Below, piece by piece: positions 52,390 to 62,004 of a DNA stretch of 64,000 nt (positions are counted from its first letter, which is position 1; each line of letters starts with the position of its first letter). The translations under genes were made by a program, and so were the position numbers. Source of the stretch: an uncultured Parabacteroides sp. (GTDB lineage: Bacteria; Bacteroidota; Bacteroidia; Bacteroidales; Tannerellaceae); assembly GCF_947855115.1 (NCBI RefSeq), contig NZ_CANTZW010000026.1, positions 1 through 64,000 of the forward strand, written 5' to 3'. The notes beneath the pieces were generated by a model that saw nothing but the letters and a program-made list of their open reading frames with translations, was not told the origin of the DNA and did not search any database.

Positions 52390-53874
52390 ATGGATAATAC
52401 AAAGAAAAGAAAGATCGTCCGGAATTTTGTGATCGTGTATCTGATATTGCAGATATTGATACCTGTATTGGTTTATAAGGGTAATCGGGAAAAGCCGGTG
52501 TCGGTGGCCCATGAGCGTACGGACATTCCTCCTATTTTCCCTGATTACGTAGGCGTGACCGTTCCTTATAATATCGCTCCCCTGAACTTCAGGATCGATA
52601 TACCCGCGGAGAAGTGTTATGTTAAGGTAGGAGATCATGAATATTACGGAACGGATGCGATCCGGATTGATCCGAAAGAGTGGATGCGTATGACCCGGGA
52701 GAACCGGGGAAGACCAATCCGGATAGAGATCGCTACAAAACAAGGAGGGGAGTGGACACGATGGGCTTCTTTCCCGGTTTATATCAGTGATCGACCGATC
52801 GACTCTCATTTAGTATATCGCTTGATAGAACCGGGATATGAGAAATGGCATATTGTCGGTATCTATCAACGGGATTTAGAGTCGTTTGACGAGCAGCCGA
52901 TTATCCGTAACGATATGACCGGCTATAATTGTATGAACTGCCATTCTTTTTGTATGGGCGATCCGGGCCGGATGATGTTCCATATGCGTGCGGCAAATGG
53001 TGGAACCTATATTATCCAAGATAAGAAAATCAGTAAGTTGAATACGAAAACGAAGCAGACGATCAGTGGTATGACGTATCCTTATTGGCATCCGTCCGGA
53101 CACTATATCACCACATCCGTAAACGATATCAGGCAGTTTTTTCATTCCGTGAAAGAAAAAAAGATGGAAGTGTTTGACTTGGAGTCCGATGTGATCGTAT
53201 ATGACGTGAGAAACAAAGAGATCCTTTCGAAAGCCTCATTAATCACGAAAGATGCCTTCGAGACTTTCCCTTCTTTCTCCCCGGATGGAAAATGGCTTTA
53301 TTTCTGTACGACCCCTGCTCAAAAGATGCCGGAAAACTATGATAAGGTTCGTTATAATCTTTGCCGTGTAGCGTTCGATCCGGATCGCGGGGAAATCAGC
53401 TTCCCGATTGATACGTTGGTGCGTGCGGATAGCTTGAGCTATACATTTCCTCGTATCTCTCCCGACGGGCGTTTTTTGATGTACACGGAAACCGCTTATG
53501 GGCAGTTCCCTATATGGCACTCGGATGCGGAGATCCGGATGATAGATTTGGAAAACCGGACAGCGGTGGATATGTCTGCCTTGAATAGCCCGGATACGGA
53601 TAGCTATCATTCTTGGAGTAGTAATAGTGATTGGGTCGTGTTTAGCAGTCGCCGGGATAATGGGCTGTATACTTTACCTTATATTTGCCACATAGGGGAA
53701 GATGGGAAACCTTCGAAGCCGTTCTTGTTGCCTCAGGAGAATCCGGATAAGTATGACTATCAGTTGTATTCTTATAATATCCCGGAATTGACGAGAGGAG
53801 CTGTTGAGACCAGTCCCTATGAGATCCAGCAAGTAGCCAAGAAAAATAAACCGGAACAGGTTCGGTTTAAATGA
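52390..53874 (+). CDS. PD40/TolB-like protein with a CxxCH motif
   Basis: A 494-residue protein with one N-terminal membrane anchor (residues 10-28). The C-terminal half has WD40/TolB-type propeller repeats (YPYWHPSGHYITT, FPSFSPDGKWLYF, FPRISPDGRFLMY). In the middle is Cys181-x2-Cys184-His185 (CMNCH), which matches the c-type haem-binding motif; nearby Cys187 and Met189 or other residues could complete the site. It may be a redox or sensor protein in the periplasm. Coupled to the DUF6057-like gene. Confidence 0.75.
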   Translation: MDNTKKRKIVRNFVIVYLILQILIPVLVYKGNREKPVSVAHERTDIPPIFPDYVGVTVPYNIAPLNFRIDIPAEKCYVKVGDHEYYGTDAIRIDPKEWMRMTRENRGRPIRIEIATKQGGEWTRWASFPVYISDRPIDSHLVYRLIEPGYEKWHIVGIYQRDLESFDEQPIIRNDMTGYNCMNCHSFCMGDPGRMMFHMRAANGGTYIIQDKKISKLNTKTKQTISGMTYPYWHPSGHYITTSVNDIRQFFHSVKEKKMEVFDLESDVIVYDVRNKEILSKASLITKDAFETFPSFSPDGKWLYFCTTPAQKMPENYDKVRYNLCRVAFDPDRGEISFPIDTLVRADSLSYTFPRISPDGRFLMYTETAYGQFPIWHSDAEIRMIDLENRTAVDMSALNSPDTDSYHSWSSNSDWVVFSSRRDNGLYTLPYICHIGEDGKPSKPFLLPQENPDKYDYQLYSYNIPELTRGAVETSPYEIQQVAKKNKPEQVRFK

Positions 53875-53915
53875 CCGGATCTATTTATTATATTCGCGTA
53901 TAAATAAGAGATAAG

Positions 53916-55916
53916 ATGACAAAAGATATTATAGCCGAATCTGTGCAAAACGATTTACGGTATTTGCAATTGCTGGCGCGGAGTTTTCCTACTATCGCAG
54001 ACGCTAGTACGGAGATCATTAACTTGGAGGCGATCTTGAACTTGCCGAAAGGAACGGAGCATTTTCTAAGTGATTTGCATGGTGAGGACCAGGCTTTTAG
54101 CCATGTGCTGCGAAATGCGTCCGGGGCCGTAAAACGTAAAGTGAACGAGATATTCAGTAATACGCTCCGGGAATCTGAGAAGAAAGAACTTTGTTCCTTG
54201 ATTTATTATCCGGAAGATAAGCTGGAACTGATCAAGAGCCAAGAGCAGGATCTGGAAGATTGGTATCAAGTGACCTTGAACCAATTGGTACGTGTTTGCC
54301 GGAACGTGTCTTCTAAATATACCCGTTCGAAAGTACGTAAGGCTTTACCAAAAGAGTTCTCATACATTATCCAAGAGTTATTGCATGAGTCTTCCGTAGA
54401 GCCGAATAAGTCTGCCTATGTAGACCAGATAATCTGTACGATCGTTTCTACAGGCCGTGCGGATGATTTCATTATCGCCATGTGTAACTTGATCCAGCGG
54501 TTGACGATCGACCTGTTACATATCATCGGAGATATTTACGATCGTGGCCCGGGCGCTCATTTGATCATGGATATCCTTTGTGATTATCATAATTTCGATA
54601 TCCAATGGGGGAATCATGATATTTTGTGGATGGGAGCCGCCTCCGGCAATCTGGTAAGTATTGCCAACGTGATTCGTATGTGCCTGCGTTTCGGTAATAT
54701 GGCAACCTTGGAGGATGGGTATGGTATCAATCTTTTGCCGTTGGCCACTTTTGCCATGGAAGCGTACGGGGATGACCCTTGTATGTTATTCATGCCGAAG
54801 ACGAAGTTCTCAGACAACGTCATGGATGAGAAGACCATCCGTCTGATCGCTCAAATGCATAAGGCGATCACGATCATCCAATTCAAGCTGGAGGGGGAGA
54901 TCATTCGTCGTCGTCCGGAATTTGAGATGGATGACCGGATGTTATTGCATCATATTGACCTGAAGCGTGGAGTCGTTCATATCAATGGGGTGGATTATAC
55001 GCTTAAAGATACCAATTGGCCTACTTTAGATCCAAGGGATCCTTATCGTCTTTCTATTGAGGAAGAAGATCTGATCCGTAAGATCTTACATTCTTTCGAG
55101 AGCAGCGAGAAGATGAAAAAGCATATGCGTTGTTTTTTCAGGCATGGGGGGATGTATCAGGTTTGTAATTCCAATTTATTGTTTCATGCCTCTATCCCGA
55201 TGAATCCGGATGGTACGTTTAAGTCGGTACGTATCTTAGGACAGGATTATAAAGGCCGTGCTTTACTGGATCGTGTGGACCAACTGATTCGTACGGCGTA
55301 TTTCAAGACCGGAGAGCAGGAAGAGGTGGAATATGCGCATGACTATATCTGGTATCTCTGGGGAGGGAAGGATTCTCCGTTATTTGACAAAAGCAAGATG
55401 GCTACTTTTGAGCGGGCTTTTATCGAGGAGACCGAGACTCATAAGGAGGAAAAAGGAGCTTATTATACCTTGCGTGAGCAAGAGGATATTTGTGACAGGA
55501 TATTGGATGAATTCGGAGTGACAGGTATGCATCGGCATATCATAAACGGGCATGTACCTGTCCGTTCCAATCAAGGAGAGAACCCGATCAAGGCGAATGG
55601 TAAGATGTTGGTAATAGATGGTGGTTTTTCCCGTCCATATCATTTAGAGACCGGTATCGCCGGTTATACGCTGGTATATCACTCTCGTGGCTTTCAGCTT
55701 GTGCAACATGAGCCTTTCGAATCTCGTGCGAAGGCGATCGAGGAAGGTTTGGATATTAAATCTACGACGATCGTGGTAGAATTAAGTTCCCATCGGCAGA
55801 TGGTGAAAGATACGGATAAGGGGGCCGAGCTTCAAAGTCAAATTAAGGATTTGGAAAAATTACTTTACGCGTATAGGAATGGGTTGATAAAAGAAAAAGA
55901 GAGAATGGAGAGATAA
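53916..55916 (+). CDS. fbp: Fructose-1,6-bisphosphatase, class III
   Basis: A 666-residue enzyme hydrolysing fructose 1,6-bisphosphate in gluconeogenesis. It has the metallophosphatase motifs SDLHGEDQAF, IIGDIYDRGPG and QWGNHDILWMG, and a C-terminal metal-site HIINGHVPVR. Length fits the class III (Fbp/YydE-type) family found in Firmicutes and Bacteroidota. Single gene, 42 bp after the PD40 gene, with its own terminator behind it. Confidence 0.95.
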   Translation: MTKDIIAESVQNDLRYLQLLARSFPTIADASTEIINLEAILNLPKGTEHFLSDLHGEDQAFSHVLRNASGAVKRKVNEIFSNTLRESEKKELCSLIYYPEDKLELIKSQEQDLEDWYQVTLNQLVRVCRNVSSKYTRSKVRKALPKEFSYIIQELLHESSVEPNKSAYVDQIICTIVSTGRADDFIIAMCNLIQRLTIDLLHIIGDIYDRGPGAHLIMDILCDYHNFDIQWGNHDILWMGAASGNLVSIANVIRMCLRFGNMATLEDGYGINLLPLATFAMEAYGDDPCMLFMPKTKFSDNVMDEKTIRLIAQMHKAITIIQFKLEGEIIRRRPEFEMDDRMLLHHIDLKRGVVHINGVDYTLKDTNWPTLDPRDPYRLSIEEEDLIRKILHSFESSEKMKKHMRCFFRHGGMYQVCNSNLLFHASIPMNPDGTFKSVRILGQDYKGRALLDRVDQLIRTAYFKTGEQEEVEYAHDYIWYLWGGKDSPLFDKSKMATFERAFIEETETHKEEKGAYYTLREQEDICDRILDEFGVTGMHRHIINGHVPVRSNQGENPIKANGKMLVIDGGFSRPYHLETGIAGYTLVYHSRGFQLVQHEPFESRAKAIEEGLDIKSTTIVVELSSHRQMVKDTDKGAELQSQIKDLEKLLYAYRNGLIKEKERMER

Positions 55917-55977
55917 ATTTTTTGACAAAGTTCGTCAAGAACTACGGTTGAAAATAGGGAATTTTAGACATTACGGA

Positions 55978-56023
55978 AGGGAAAACACTAGAATAAGAGT
56001 TTTTAGTGTTTTCCTCTTTTTTT
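55978..56023 (+). terminator. Terminator after fbp
   Basis: GGGAAAACACTA pairs with TAGTGTTTTCCT around a loop of about 14 bases and is followed by TCTTTTTTT. Confidence 0.85.
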
Positions 56024-56055
56024 ACATAATCATAGCTTCTTTTAAAAAAATAAGT

Positions 56056-56063
56056 TATATTTG
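56056..56063 (+). promoter_or_regulatory. -7 element for the SusC-like gene
   Basis: TATATTTG matches TAnnTTTG, 62 bp before the ATG, leaving an AT-rich leader. TTCTTTT about 14-20 bp upstream is a weak -33 candidate. Confidence 0.5.
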
Positions 56064-56124
56064 CACTTAAATTTTCAATTGTGTTTGTAAATTCAATGAA
56101 TGTTAACCTAAAAATTAAGTAATT

Positions 56125-59103
56125 ATGCAACGAAAGAAAACCTTTGCTTCTTTCAAACATTGGAGGATAGCAATATTCTCCATGTTGATGTCTTTGTGCA
56201 TGACAGCTGCTTTTGCCCAATCCGGCACTGTCAAAGGTAAAGTTCTTGACGAACTAGGTGAACCCATTATTGGAGCTAATATTGTGGAAAAGGGAACTAC
56301 CAATGGTACGATTACCGATATTGACGGTAATTATTCGTTAACCGTAAATGACTTGAAAAAAGCGGTTCTTCAGGTATCTTTTATTGGTTATAACTCTGTG
56401 GAAGAAAGTGTCAAGGGGCGTTCTAATATAAACGTCAAATTGGGTGCTTCGGTCGTGAATTTGGGTGAGGTCGTAGCCATCGGTTATGGTACGCAGACTC
56501 GTCGGGAGATTACGGGCTCTGTTGCGAATATTTCCGAGGAAAATTTTAATAAAGGTGTTAACCGTGACGCCTCCGACTTGTTACAAGGTAAAGTCGCAGG
56601 TTTGACCATCACTTCTGGTTCCGGTGATGTGACTCGTAGTTCTCAGATCCAGTTACGCGGAACCTCTACTTTGCAGAATGATCAAGGTCCGATGATCGTT
56701 ATTGATGGTGTGCCGGGTGGTGATATGTCTACAGTATCTCCTTCCGATATCGAGTCTATCTCAGTGTTGAAAGATGCTTCTTCTGCCGCTATCTATGGTT
56801 CTCGAGCCGCTGGAGGTGTTATTTTGATTACGACGAAGCGTGGCTCCGGATCTAAAACACAGATTAATTATGACGGTTATGTCACCGCTTCTTCCGTGGC
56901 CAACAAACCGGATATGCTGAATGCGGCAGAATGGCGTGAGGCAAATAAGGTGTTGGGTAAAGATATTTCTACTTATGATAAATATAACTCGGACACAGAC
57001 TGGTTTGATGAGATGACCCGTGTAGGAGTATCTCAACAACATGCGATTTCTTTGTCCGGAGGTTCTTCAAAAAGCAATTATCGTGCGTCTTATACATTCT
57101 TGGATCGTAATGGTGTCGCTCGTGACAACTACATGACCCGTCATAGTTTCCGTTTCCAATTCCAGCAACGCGCTATTAATGATCGTTTGCGTATCGGGTT
57201 GACTGGAGCTGCGACGTTGACAGATATGCAGATGCCGTTTGCGGACGATTATATCTTGGCTTATAATATGCTTCCTGTTTATCCGGTTTATAATGAGGAT
57301 GGTTCTTATTTCACAGATGCCAACCACAATTATGATCAAGGTAACCCTGTTCAGAACCAGGATCAGAACTATAAGAAATCGGCTAACAACTACTTCTATG
57401 GACAAGGTGATGTTCAATTTTCTATTATTGACGGACTGACAACAAAAGTGAATTTATACAAAAGCCGTTTCTCCGCTGATTACAGTGAATGGCAAGATCC
57501 CCAGAATTCTCGTGGACAGGGTGATACTGGCAAAGCTATCCGTCGGAATAGGTTTTGGGACCGTAATTTGTTAGAGTGGACAGCGAATTACGTAAAAGCT
57601 TTCGGTGCGTCGGAGGAACATAAGGTAGACGCTATTATCGGTTATTCTTGGGAGAATAATTTATATGCGGATCAAAAATCTGAGGCTACGAACTTCGCCG
57701 TAGGTTCAATGGGCGCAGATAATATCCAGTCTGGAAATGTCCTGAAGATCGGTAATGTTACTTCCAGCCGGAATGAATATAAGTTGATCTCTTTGTTCGC
57801 TCGTGCGCATTATAGCTTTAAAGAGCGTTACATGATTACAGCGACGGTACGTAGGGATGGTTCCTCTAAGTTCGGAGCTAATCATAAGTGGGGTACTTTC
57901 CCGTCAGTTTCAGCTGCTTGGGGTATCAGCCAGGAATCTTTTATGCAGGATACGGAATGGGTCAATGACTTGAAGCTACGTGCGGGTTATGGTATCACCG
58001 GTAACCAAGATGGTTTGCAACCGTATAAATCTTTGGATTTGTATTCCGCTTCCGGAACTTATTATAATAACGGATCTTGGCCGACGGCTTTCCGCCCTTC
58101 GCAGAATGCGAACCCGGACTTGAAATGGGAACAGACCGCGATGTTAAATATTGGTTTGGACTTCACATTGTTCAATAACCGGTTGAGTGGTACGATCGAG
58201 TGGTATGATAAGCGGACAAAGGATATGCTTTATAATTATGAGGTTTCTACCCCGACTTATGTGTACAACCAGATTCAGGCGAATGTAGGTGACATGAAGA
58301 ATACGGGTGTTGAGATCTTATTGAACTTAGACGTGATACGTAACAAGAATTTTACGTGGACAACCTCTCTTAATTTAGCTCATAATAAGAATGAGATTAC
58401 TAAATTGTCTAATGAGCTGTATTCTACCGGACGTGTTTATGTAGGTGATCCTTGGATTCGCGGAGCTTCCGGAGTAACATCGCACGTCGTAGAGGAAGGC
58501 CGGCCTGTCGGACAGTTCTTTATGTTGAAATGTAATGGCTTGGACGAGAATGGAAAATTTATCATTGAGGATGTGAATGGTGATGGACAGATCACGGATG
58601 ATGACCGTACATATGTAGGTGACGCGCAACCAGATTTGACTTATGGCTGGAACAATACGTTTAACTGGAAAAACTGGGACGCTAGCTTCTTCTTCCGCGG
58701 AACAATCGGTAATAAGGTGTTGAATAACCCGTTGGCAGCTTATGGCAATAATACATACATTGACGGAACAAATGTGATGGATAACGAAAATCTATTGATA
58801 TTGAGTGAAAACTCCCGTGTATGTTCTTATTATGTAGAAAATGCGTCTTTCTTACGATTGGATAACTTGTCAATCGGTTATACTTTCAATACAAAGAAGA
58901 TCGATTGGTTGGATAAGGCGCGTGTATATGTAGCCGGACAGAACTTATTCGTGATAACAGGGTATAAGGGCTTAGACCCGGAGGTCGAGAATTTCCGTGG
59001 TGAGGCAAGTGATAGCAATGCAGGTCTGTCTCCTGGTATTGAACCTCGTAACTATATGCCAAAGGCACGTTCTTTTACATTCGGTGTTAACTTAACATTC
59101 TAA
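56125..59103 (+). CDS. SusC/RagA-family TonB-linked outer-membrane transporter
   Basis: A 992-residue TonB-dependent transporter. Signal peptide to about residue 32 (TAAFAQ), CarboxypepD_reg-like domain (35-110, IIGANIVEKGTTNGTITDIDG), the linker VVAIGYGTQTRREITGSV, plug with VLKDASSAAIYGSRAAGGVI, then the barrel. No STN domain, so no direct anti-sigma signalling is expected. With the SusD-like gene 19 bp downstream it should import a glycan, peptide or small nutrient; no enzymes are encoded beside it, so the substrate is open. Confidence 0.96.
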   Translation: MQRKKTFASFKHWRIAIFSMLMSLCMTAAFAQSGTVKGKVLDELGEPIIGANIVEKGTTNGTITDIDGNYSLTVNDLKKAVLQVSFIGYNSVEESVKGRSNINVKLGASVVNLGEVVAIGYGTQTRREITGSVANISEENFNKGVNRDASDLLQGKVAGLTITSGSGDVTRSSQIQLRGTSTLQNDQGPMIVIDGVPGGDMSTVSPSDIESISVLKDASSAAIYGSRAAGGVILITTKRGSGSKTQINYDGYVTASSVANKPDMLNAAEWREANKVLGKDISTYDKYNSDTDWFDEMTRVGVSQQHAISLSGGSSKSNYRASYTFLDRNGVARDNYMTRHSFRFQFQQRAINDRLRIGLTGAATLTDMQMPFADDYILAYNMLPVYPVYNEDGSYFTDANHNYDQGNPVQNQDQNYKKSANNYFYGQGDVQFSIIDGLTTKVNLYKSRFSADYSEWQDPQNSRGQGDTGKAIRRNRFWDRNLLEWTANYVKAFGASEEHKVDAIIGYSWENNLYADQKSEATNFAVGSMGADNIQSGNVLKIGNVTSSRNEYKLISLFARAHYSFKERYMITATVRRDGSSKFGANHKWGTFPSVSAAWGISQESFMQDTEWVNDLKLRAGYGITGNQDGLQPYKSLDLYSASGTYYNNGSWPTAFRPSQNANPDLKWEQTAMLNIGLDFTLFNNRLSGTIEWYDKRTKDMLYNYEVSTPTYVYNQIQANVGDMKNTGVEILLNLDVIRNKNFTWTTSLNLAHNKNEITKLSNELYSTGRVYVGDPWIRGASGVTSHVVEEGRPVGQFFMLKCNGLDENGKFIIEDVNGDGQITDDDRTYVGDAQPDLTYGWNNTFNWKNWDASFFFRGTIGNKVLNNPLAAYGNNTYIDGTNVMDNENLLILSENSRVCSYYVENASFLRLDNLSIGYTFNTKKIDWLDKARVYVAGQNLFVITGYKGLDPEVENFRGEASDSNAGLSPGIEPRNYMPKARSFTFGVNLTF

Positions 59104-59122
59104 TTAAAAAGGAAAACTTATT

Positions 59123-60715
59123 ATGAAAAGGAAAACTATATTGTCATTTATAACTGGATTGTTTTTATTGGGAGGACTTTCTTCCTGTATGGATTTGGAT
59201 GAGACCGTGTATGACAAGTTACCTGCTGACGATTTCGGTCAATCAACTGCTGAGTTGAATGCTTTGATTGGTAATTCGCATAATACGATGAAGAAGTTTT
59301 GGACAGAATACATGCATTTGTCCGAGTGTTCGGGTTCTATGGCTGTGACTCCGACCCGTCGTGGTGGCGACTGGTATGACGGTGGGCAATATCGTGAGAT
59401 TTATATGCATACTTGGACTTCACAGACCTCACGGGTTAAAAGTGCGTGGAAGGCTGCTACGGAATCAATAGGTACTTGTAATGAAGCTATCCGGAAAATA
59501 CAAAGTTCGGAGATTCTGACCGAAGAGGAAAAGACCCAGGATGTAGCGGATTTGCGCGGTGTCCGTGCTTTCTGGATTTATGTGATGATGGATTATTGGG
59601 GAAATATTCCTTTGTTAACGGAGTTCCACCCGACGGATAAGGTATTCCCTGAAAATTCGTCTCGTCAAGAAGTTTTTGATTGGTTAATCACGGAAGTGGA
59701 GGAAATCAAGGATATTTGTCCTCCGGCCACACAAGAAAATTATGGTTCTTTTACACAAGGAGCCGCTTACTCTTTGTTGGCTAAATTGTATTTGAATGCC
59801 GAAGCTTGGGGCGTTACGGTTTCTGATAACGCCTATCAGAAAGTTATAGAGTATTGCGATAAAGTGATGGCGATGGGGTATATCTTGGAACCTAACTGGA
59901 AAGATAATTTCTCCGTGACCAACGAAAACTCAAAAGAGGCTATCTTGGCGGCTACTTTCTCCAGCAGCGATACGGGTAATGATGGAAATGTTAAGAATGA
60001 GTTGCATAACAACACCTTGCATTATAAGGATTATCTAGGCCTGGGGATTACCGCTAGCGGCACATGGAATGGTATTTGTGCGCAACCGGAATATGTTCGC
60101 TTGTTTGATGAGGAAGACGCTCGTTTGGATGGAACATTCTTGACCGGGTTGATGATTGATAAGACGACCGGAAAGCCCATTATTACGGATCATAATAATG
60201 AGTTGAATCATACGATTGATGTAACAATGATACCGGGTATGGAGTATGATGGGACTAATTGGAGCGCGGTAGAGCAACATGATGGCGCTCGTTGTTTCAA
60301 ATGGGAATTTGCCTCGGATTTAACAAGTTCTATGGAGAATGACTTCCATATCTTCCGTTTGGCAGATATTTATTTGATGAAAGCTGAAGCTCTTTTGCGC
60401 GGAGGAGGAAGTGTTAGCGAGGCTACGAGTTTGGTTAATACGATCCGTGAGCGCGGCTATGGTGATAGCAGTCATAATTATGCGACTGTAACCTTGAAAG
60501 AAGTTCAATTGGAACGTCGTTTGGAATTAGCGTGGGAAGTTTATTCCCGCCAGGATGATATTCGTTTCGGGTGTTTTACGACCGGGATGTGGCCACAGTC
60601 TAATTGCGAACGTAAAACGGATGATTATTTGAAATTGATGCCTGTTTCGCAGGATGCATGGCAGGTGAATCCGAACTTGAAGCAAAATCCGGGTTATCCC
60701 GCTTTCTCAAAATAA
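59123..60715 (+). CDS. SusD/RagB-family surface lipoprotein
   Basis: A 530-residue lipoprotein forming the lid of the SusC channel. Lipobox Cys22 in GGLSSCMD; SusD-type TPR-like helices (VADLRGVRAFWIYVMMDYWGNIPL, AAYSLLAKLYLNAEAWG) and the C-terminal RLADIYLMKAEALLRGGG and RRLELAWEVYSRQDDIRFG. Followed by a strong hairpin terminator. Confidence 0.95.
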   Translation: MKRKTILSFITGLFLLGGLSSCMDLDETVYDKLPADDFGQSTAELNALIGNSHNTMKKFWTEYMHLSECSGSMAVTPTRRGGDWYDGGQYREIYMHTWTSQTSRVKSAWKAATESIGTCNEAIRKIQSSEILTEEEKTQDVADLRGVRAFWIYVMMDYWGNIPLLTEFHPTDKVFPENSSRQEVFDWLITEVEEIKDICPPATQENYGSFTQGAAYSLLAKLYLNAEAWGVTVSDNAYQKVIEYCDKVMAMGYILEPNWKDNFSVTNENSKEAILAATFSSSDTGNDGNVKNELHNNTLHYKDYLGLGITASGTWNGICAQPEYVRLFDEEDARLDGTFLTGLMIDKTTGKPIITDHNNELNHTIDVTMIPGMEYDGTNWSAVEQHDGARCFKWEFASDLTSSMENDFHIFRLADIYLMKAEALLRGGGSVSEATSLVNTIRERGYGDSSHNYATVTLKEVQLERRLELAWEVYSRQDDIRFGCFTTGMWPQSNCERKTDDYLKLMPVSQDAWQVNPNLKQNPGYPAFSK

Positions 60716-60737
60716 AAAAGTTCGCTAATAATATCCG

Positions 60738-60768
60738 GGCCATCCCTTTTCGAAGGGGTGGCCTTTTT
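60738..60768 (+). terminator. Terminator of the susC/susD-like operon
   Basis: GGCCATCCC pairs with GGGGTGGCC around a TTTTCGAA loop, followed by TTTTTG, 23 bp after the stop codon. Confidence 0.85.
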
Positions 60769-60911
60769 GCTTTATTTATGATCTTTGTTTCTGTCCGAGA
60801 TGATTAATTTGCGGGAAATATAAGTCTATTTTTGTCAAAATGTCAAACAGGTACGTTTCTCTTTTCAGAACAATTTTACCCGTTAAGCCTTCTTTATTGG
60901 AATGAATAGCG

Positions 60912-60919
60912 TACCTTTG
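60912..60919 (+). promoter_or_regulatory. -7 element for the FecCD/FecE-type operon
   Basis: TACCTTTG matches TAnnTTTG, 48 bp before the permease start. No clear -33 element and no recognisable cobalamin riboswitch fold in the leader. Confidence 0.5.
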
Positions 60920-60966
60920 CCGAAATCACGGAGGTGCGATAATCCGAGGAATTGTAACAAGAGGGT

Positions 60967-62004
60967 ATGATGAACAGGCAAGTATTACTTTTTTATCCAT
61001 TATTAGGGATGATCCTTTTGGGGCTTTTTATTGGTGGGTTGGCATATGGGGCCGTACCGATACCTTTGGATCATGTGGTAGATATTTTGCTGGGGAAGGG
61101 ATCTGATAAGATCGCATGGCAGAATATCGTGTTACAATCTCGTTTACCTCAGGCTATAACCGCATTGTTGGCAGGGGCTTCCTTGGCTACCAGCGGGTTG
61201 TTATTACAGACATTGTTCCGGAACCCCTTGGCGGGGCCTTCCATATTGGGTATTAGTGATGGCGCTAATCTTGGTGTAGCTGCGATTATGTTATATTTCG
61301 GAGGTACGTTGGGACAGTTCGCTGATTGGCCGATTAGCGGGTATATGGCAGTAATCCTTGCGGCTTTTGCCGGAGCTTGTGCTATATTGGGGTTGATTAT
61401 TTATTTTTCGGCAAAAGTGAAGAATAATGTCATGCTTCTGATTATCGGAATCATGATAGGCTATCTGGCTTCCTCGGTTATTTCTATCTTGAATTATTAT
61501 TCGTCGACAGATCGGGTACATGCGTTTGTGATGTGGGGACTTGGTAATTTCTCCGGGGTCTCTTTGGAGCAATTACCTTTTCTAGGAAGTTGCACGTTGG
61601 CCGGATTGTTGCTAGCGATCTTATTGATTAAACCTCTCAACGCCTTGTTGCTGGGAGAAATGTATGCCGCTAATTTGGGTATACATATCAAGCGAACACG
61701 GATTCTGATCCTTTTGTGTACAGGTATATTGACGGCTACGACCACTGCTTTTTGCGGACCGATCTCCTTTATAGGATTGGCGGTCCCACATATTGCCCGG
61801 TTGATGCTTGGCTCTTCTAATCATAAAATGTTGGTGCCGGTTACAGTGTTGACAGGTTCCTGTATCGCCCTTTTGTGTAATATGTTGATGGTGGTACCGG
61901 GTAGTAATATGATTCTGCCATTGAATGCGGTAACTCCTATGCTTGGGGCGCCGGTTATTATTTATGTGATCGTAAACCGGAAAAATATTCAGTATTTTAA
62001 TTAA
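60967..62004 (+). CDS. FecCD-type ABC transporter permease
   Basis: A 345-residue permease with about ten helices for ferric chelate, haem or cobalamin uptake. LQSRLPQAITALLAGASLATSGLLLQTLFRNPLAGPSILGISDGANLG is the FecCD hallmark region (residues about 60-105); FCGPISFIGLAVPHIAR is the coupling segment. It overlaps the ATPase gene by one base. No substrate-binding protein is seen in the gene cluster, so it must come from elsewhere. Confidence 0.93.
   Translation: MMNRQVLLFYPLLGMILLGLFIGGLAYGAVPIPLDHVVDILLGKGSDKIAWQNIVLQSRLPQAITALLAGASLATSGLLLQTLFRNPLAGPSILGISDGANLGVAAIMLYFGGTLGQFADWPISGYMAVILAAFAGACAILGLIIYFSAKVKNNVMLLIIGIMIGYLASSVISILNYYSSTDRVHAFVMWGLGNFSGVSLEQLPFLGSCTLAGLLLAILLIKPLNALLLGEMYAANLGIHIKRTRILILLCTGILTATTTAFCGPISFIGLAVPHIARLMLGSSNHKMLVPVTVLTGSCIALLCNMLMVVPGSNMILPLNAVTPMLGAPVIIYVIVNRKNIQYFN

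Noticed and set aside
60769..60966. Cobalamin riboswitch ahead of the FecCD-type operon
   Set aside because: I could not trace a B12 box or the expected long fold in the 200-bp leader.
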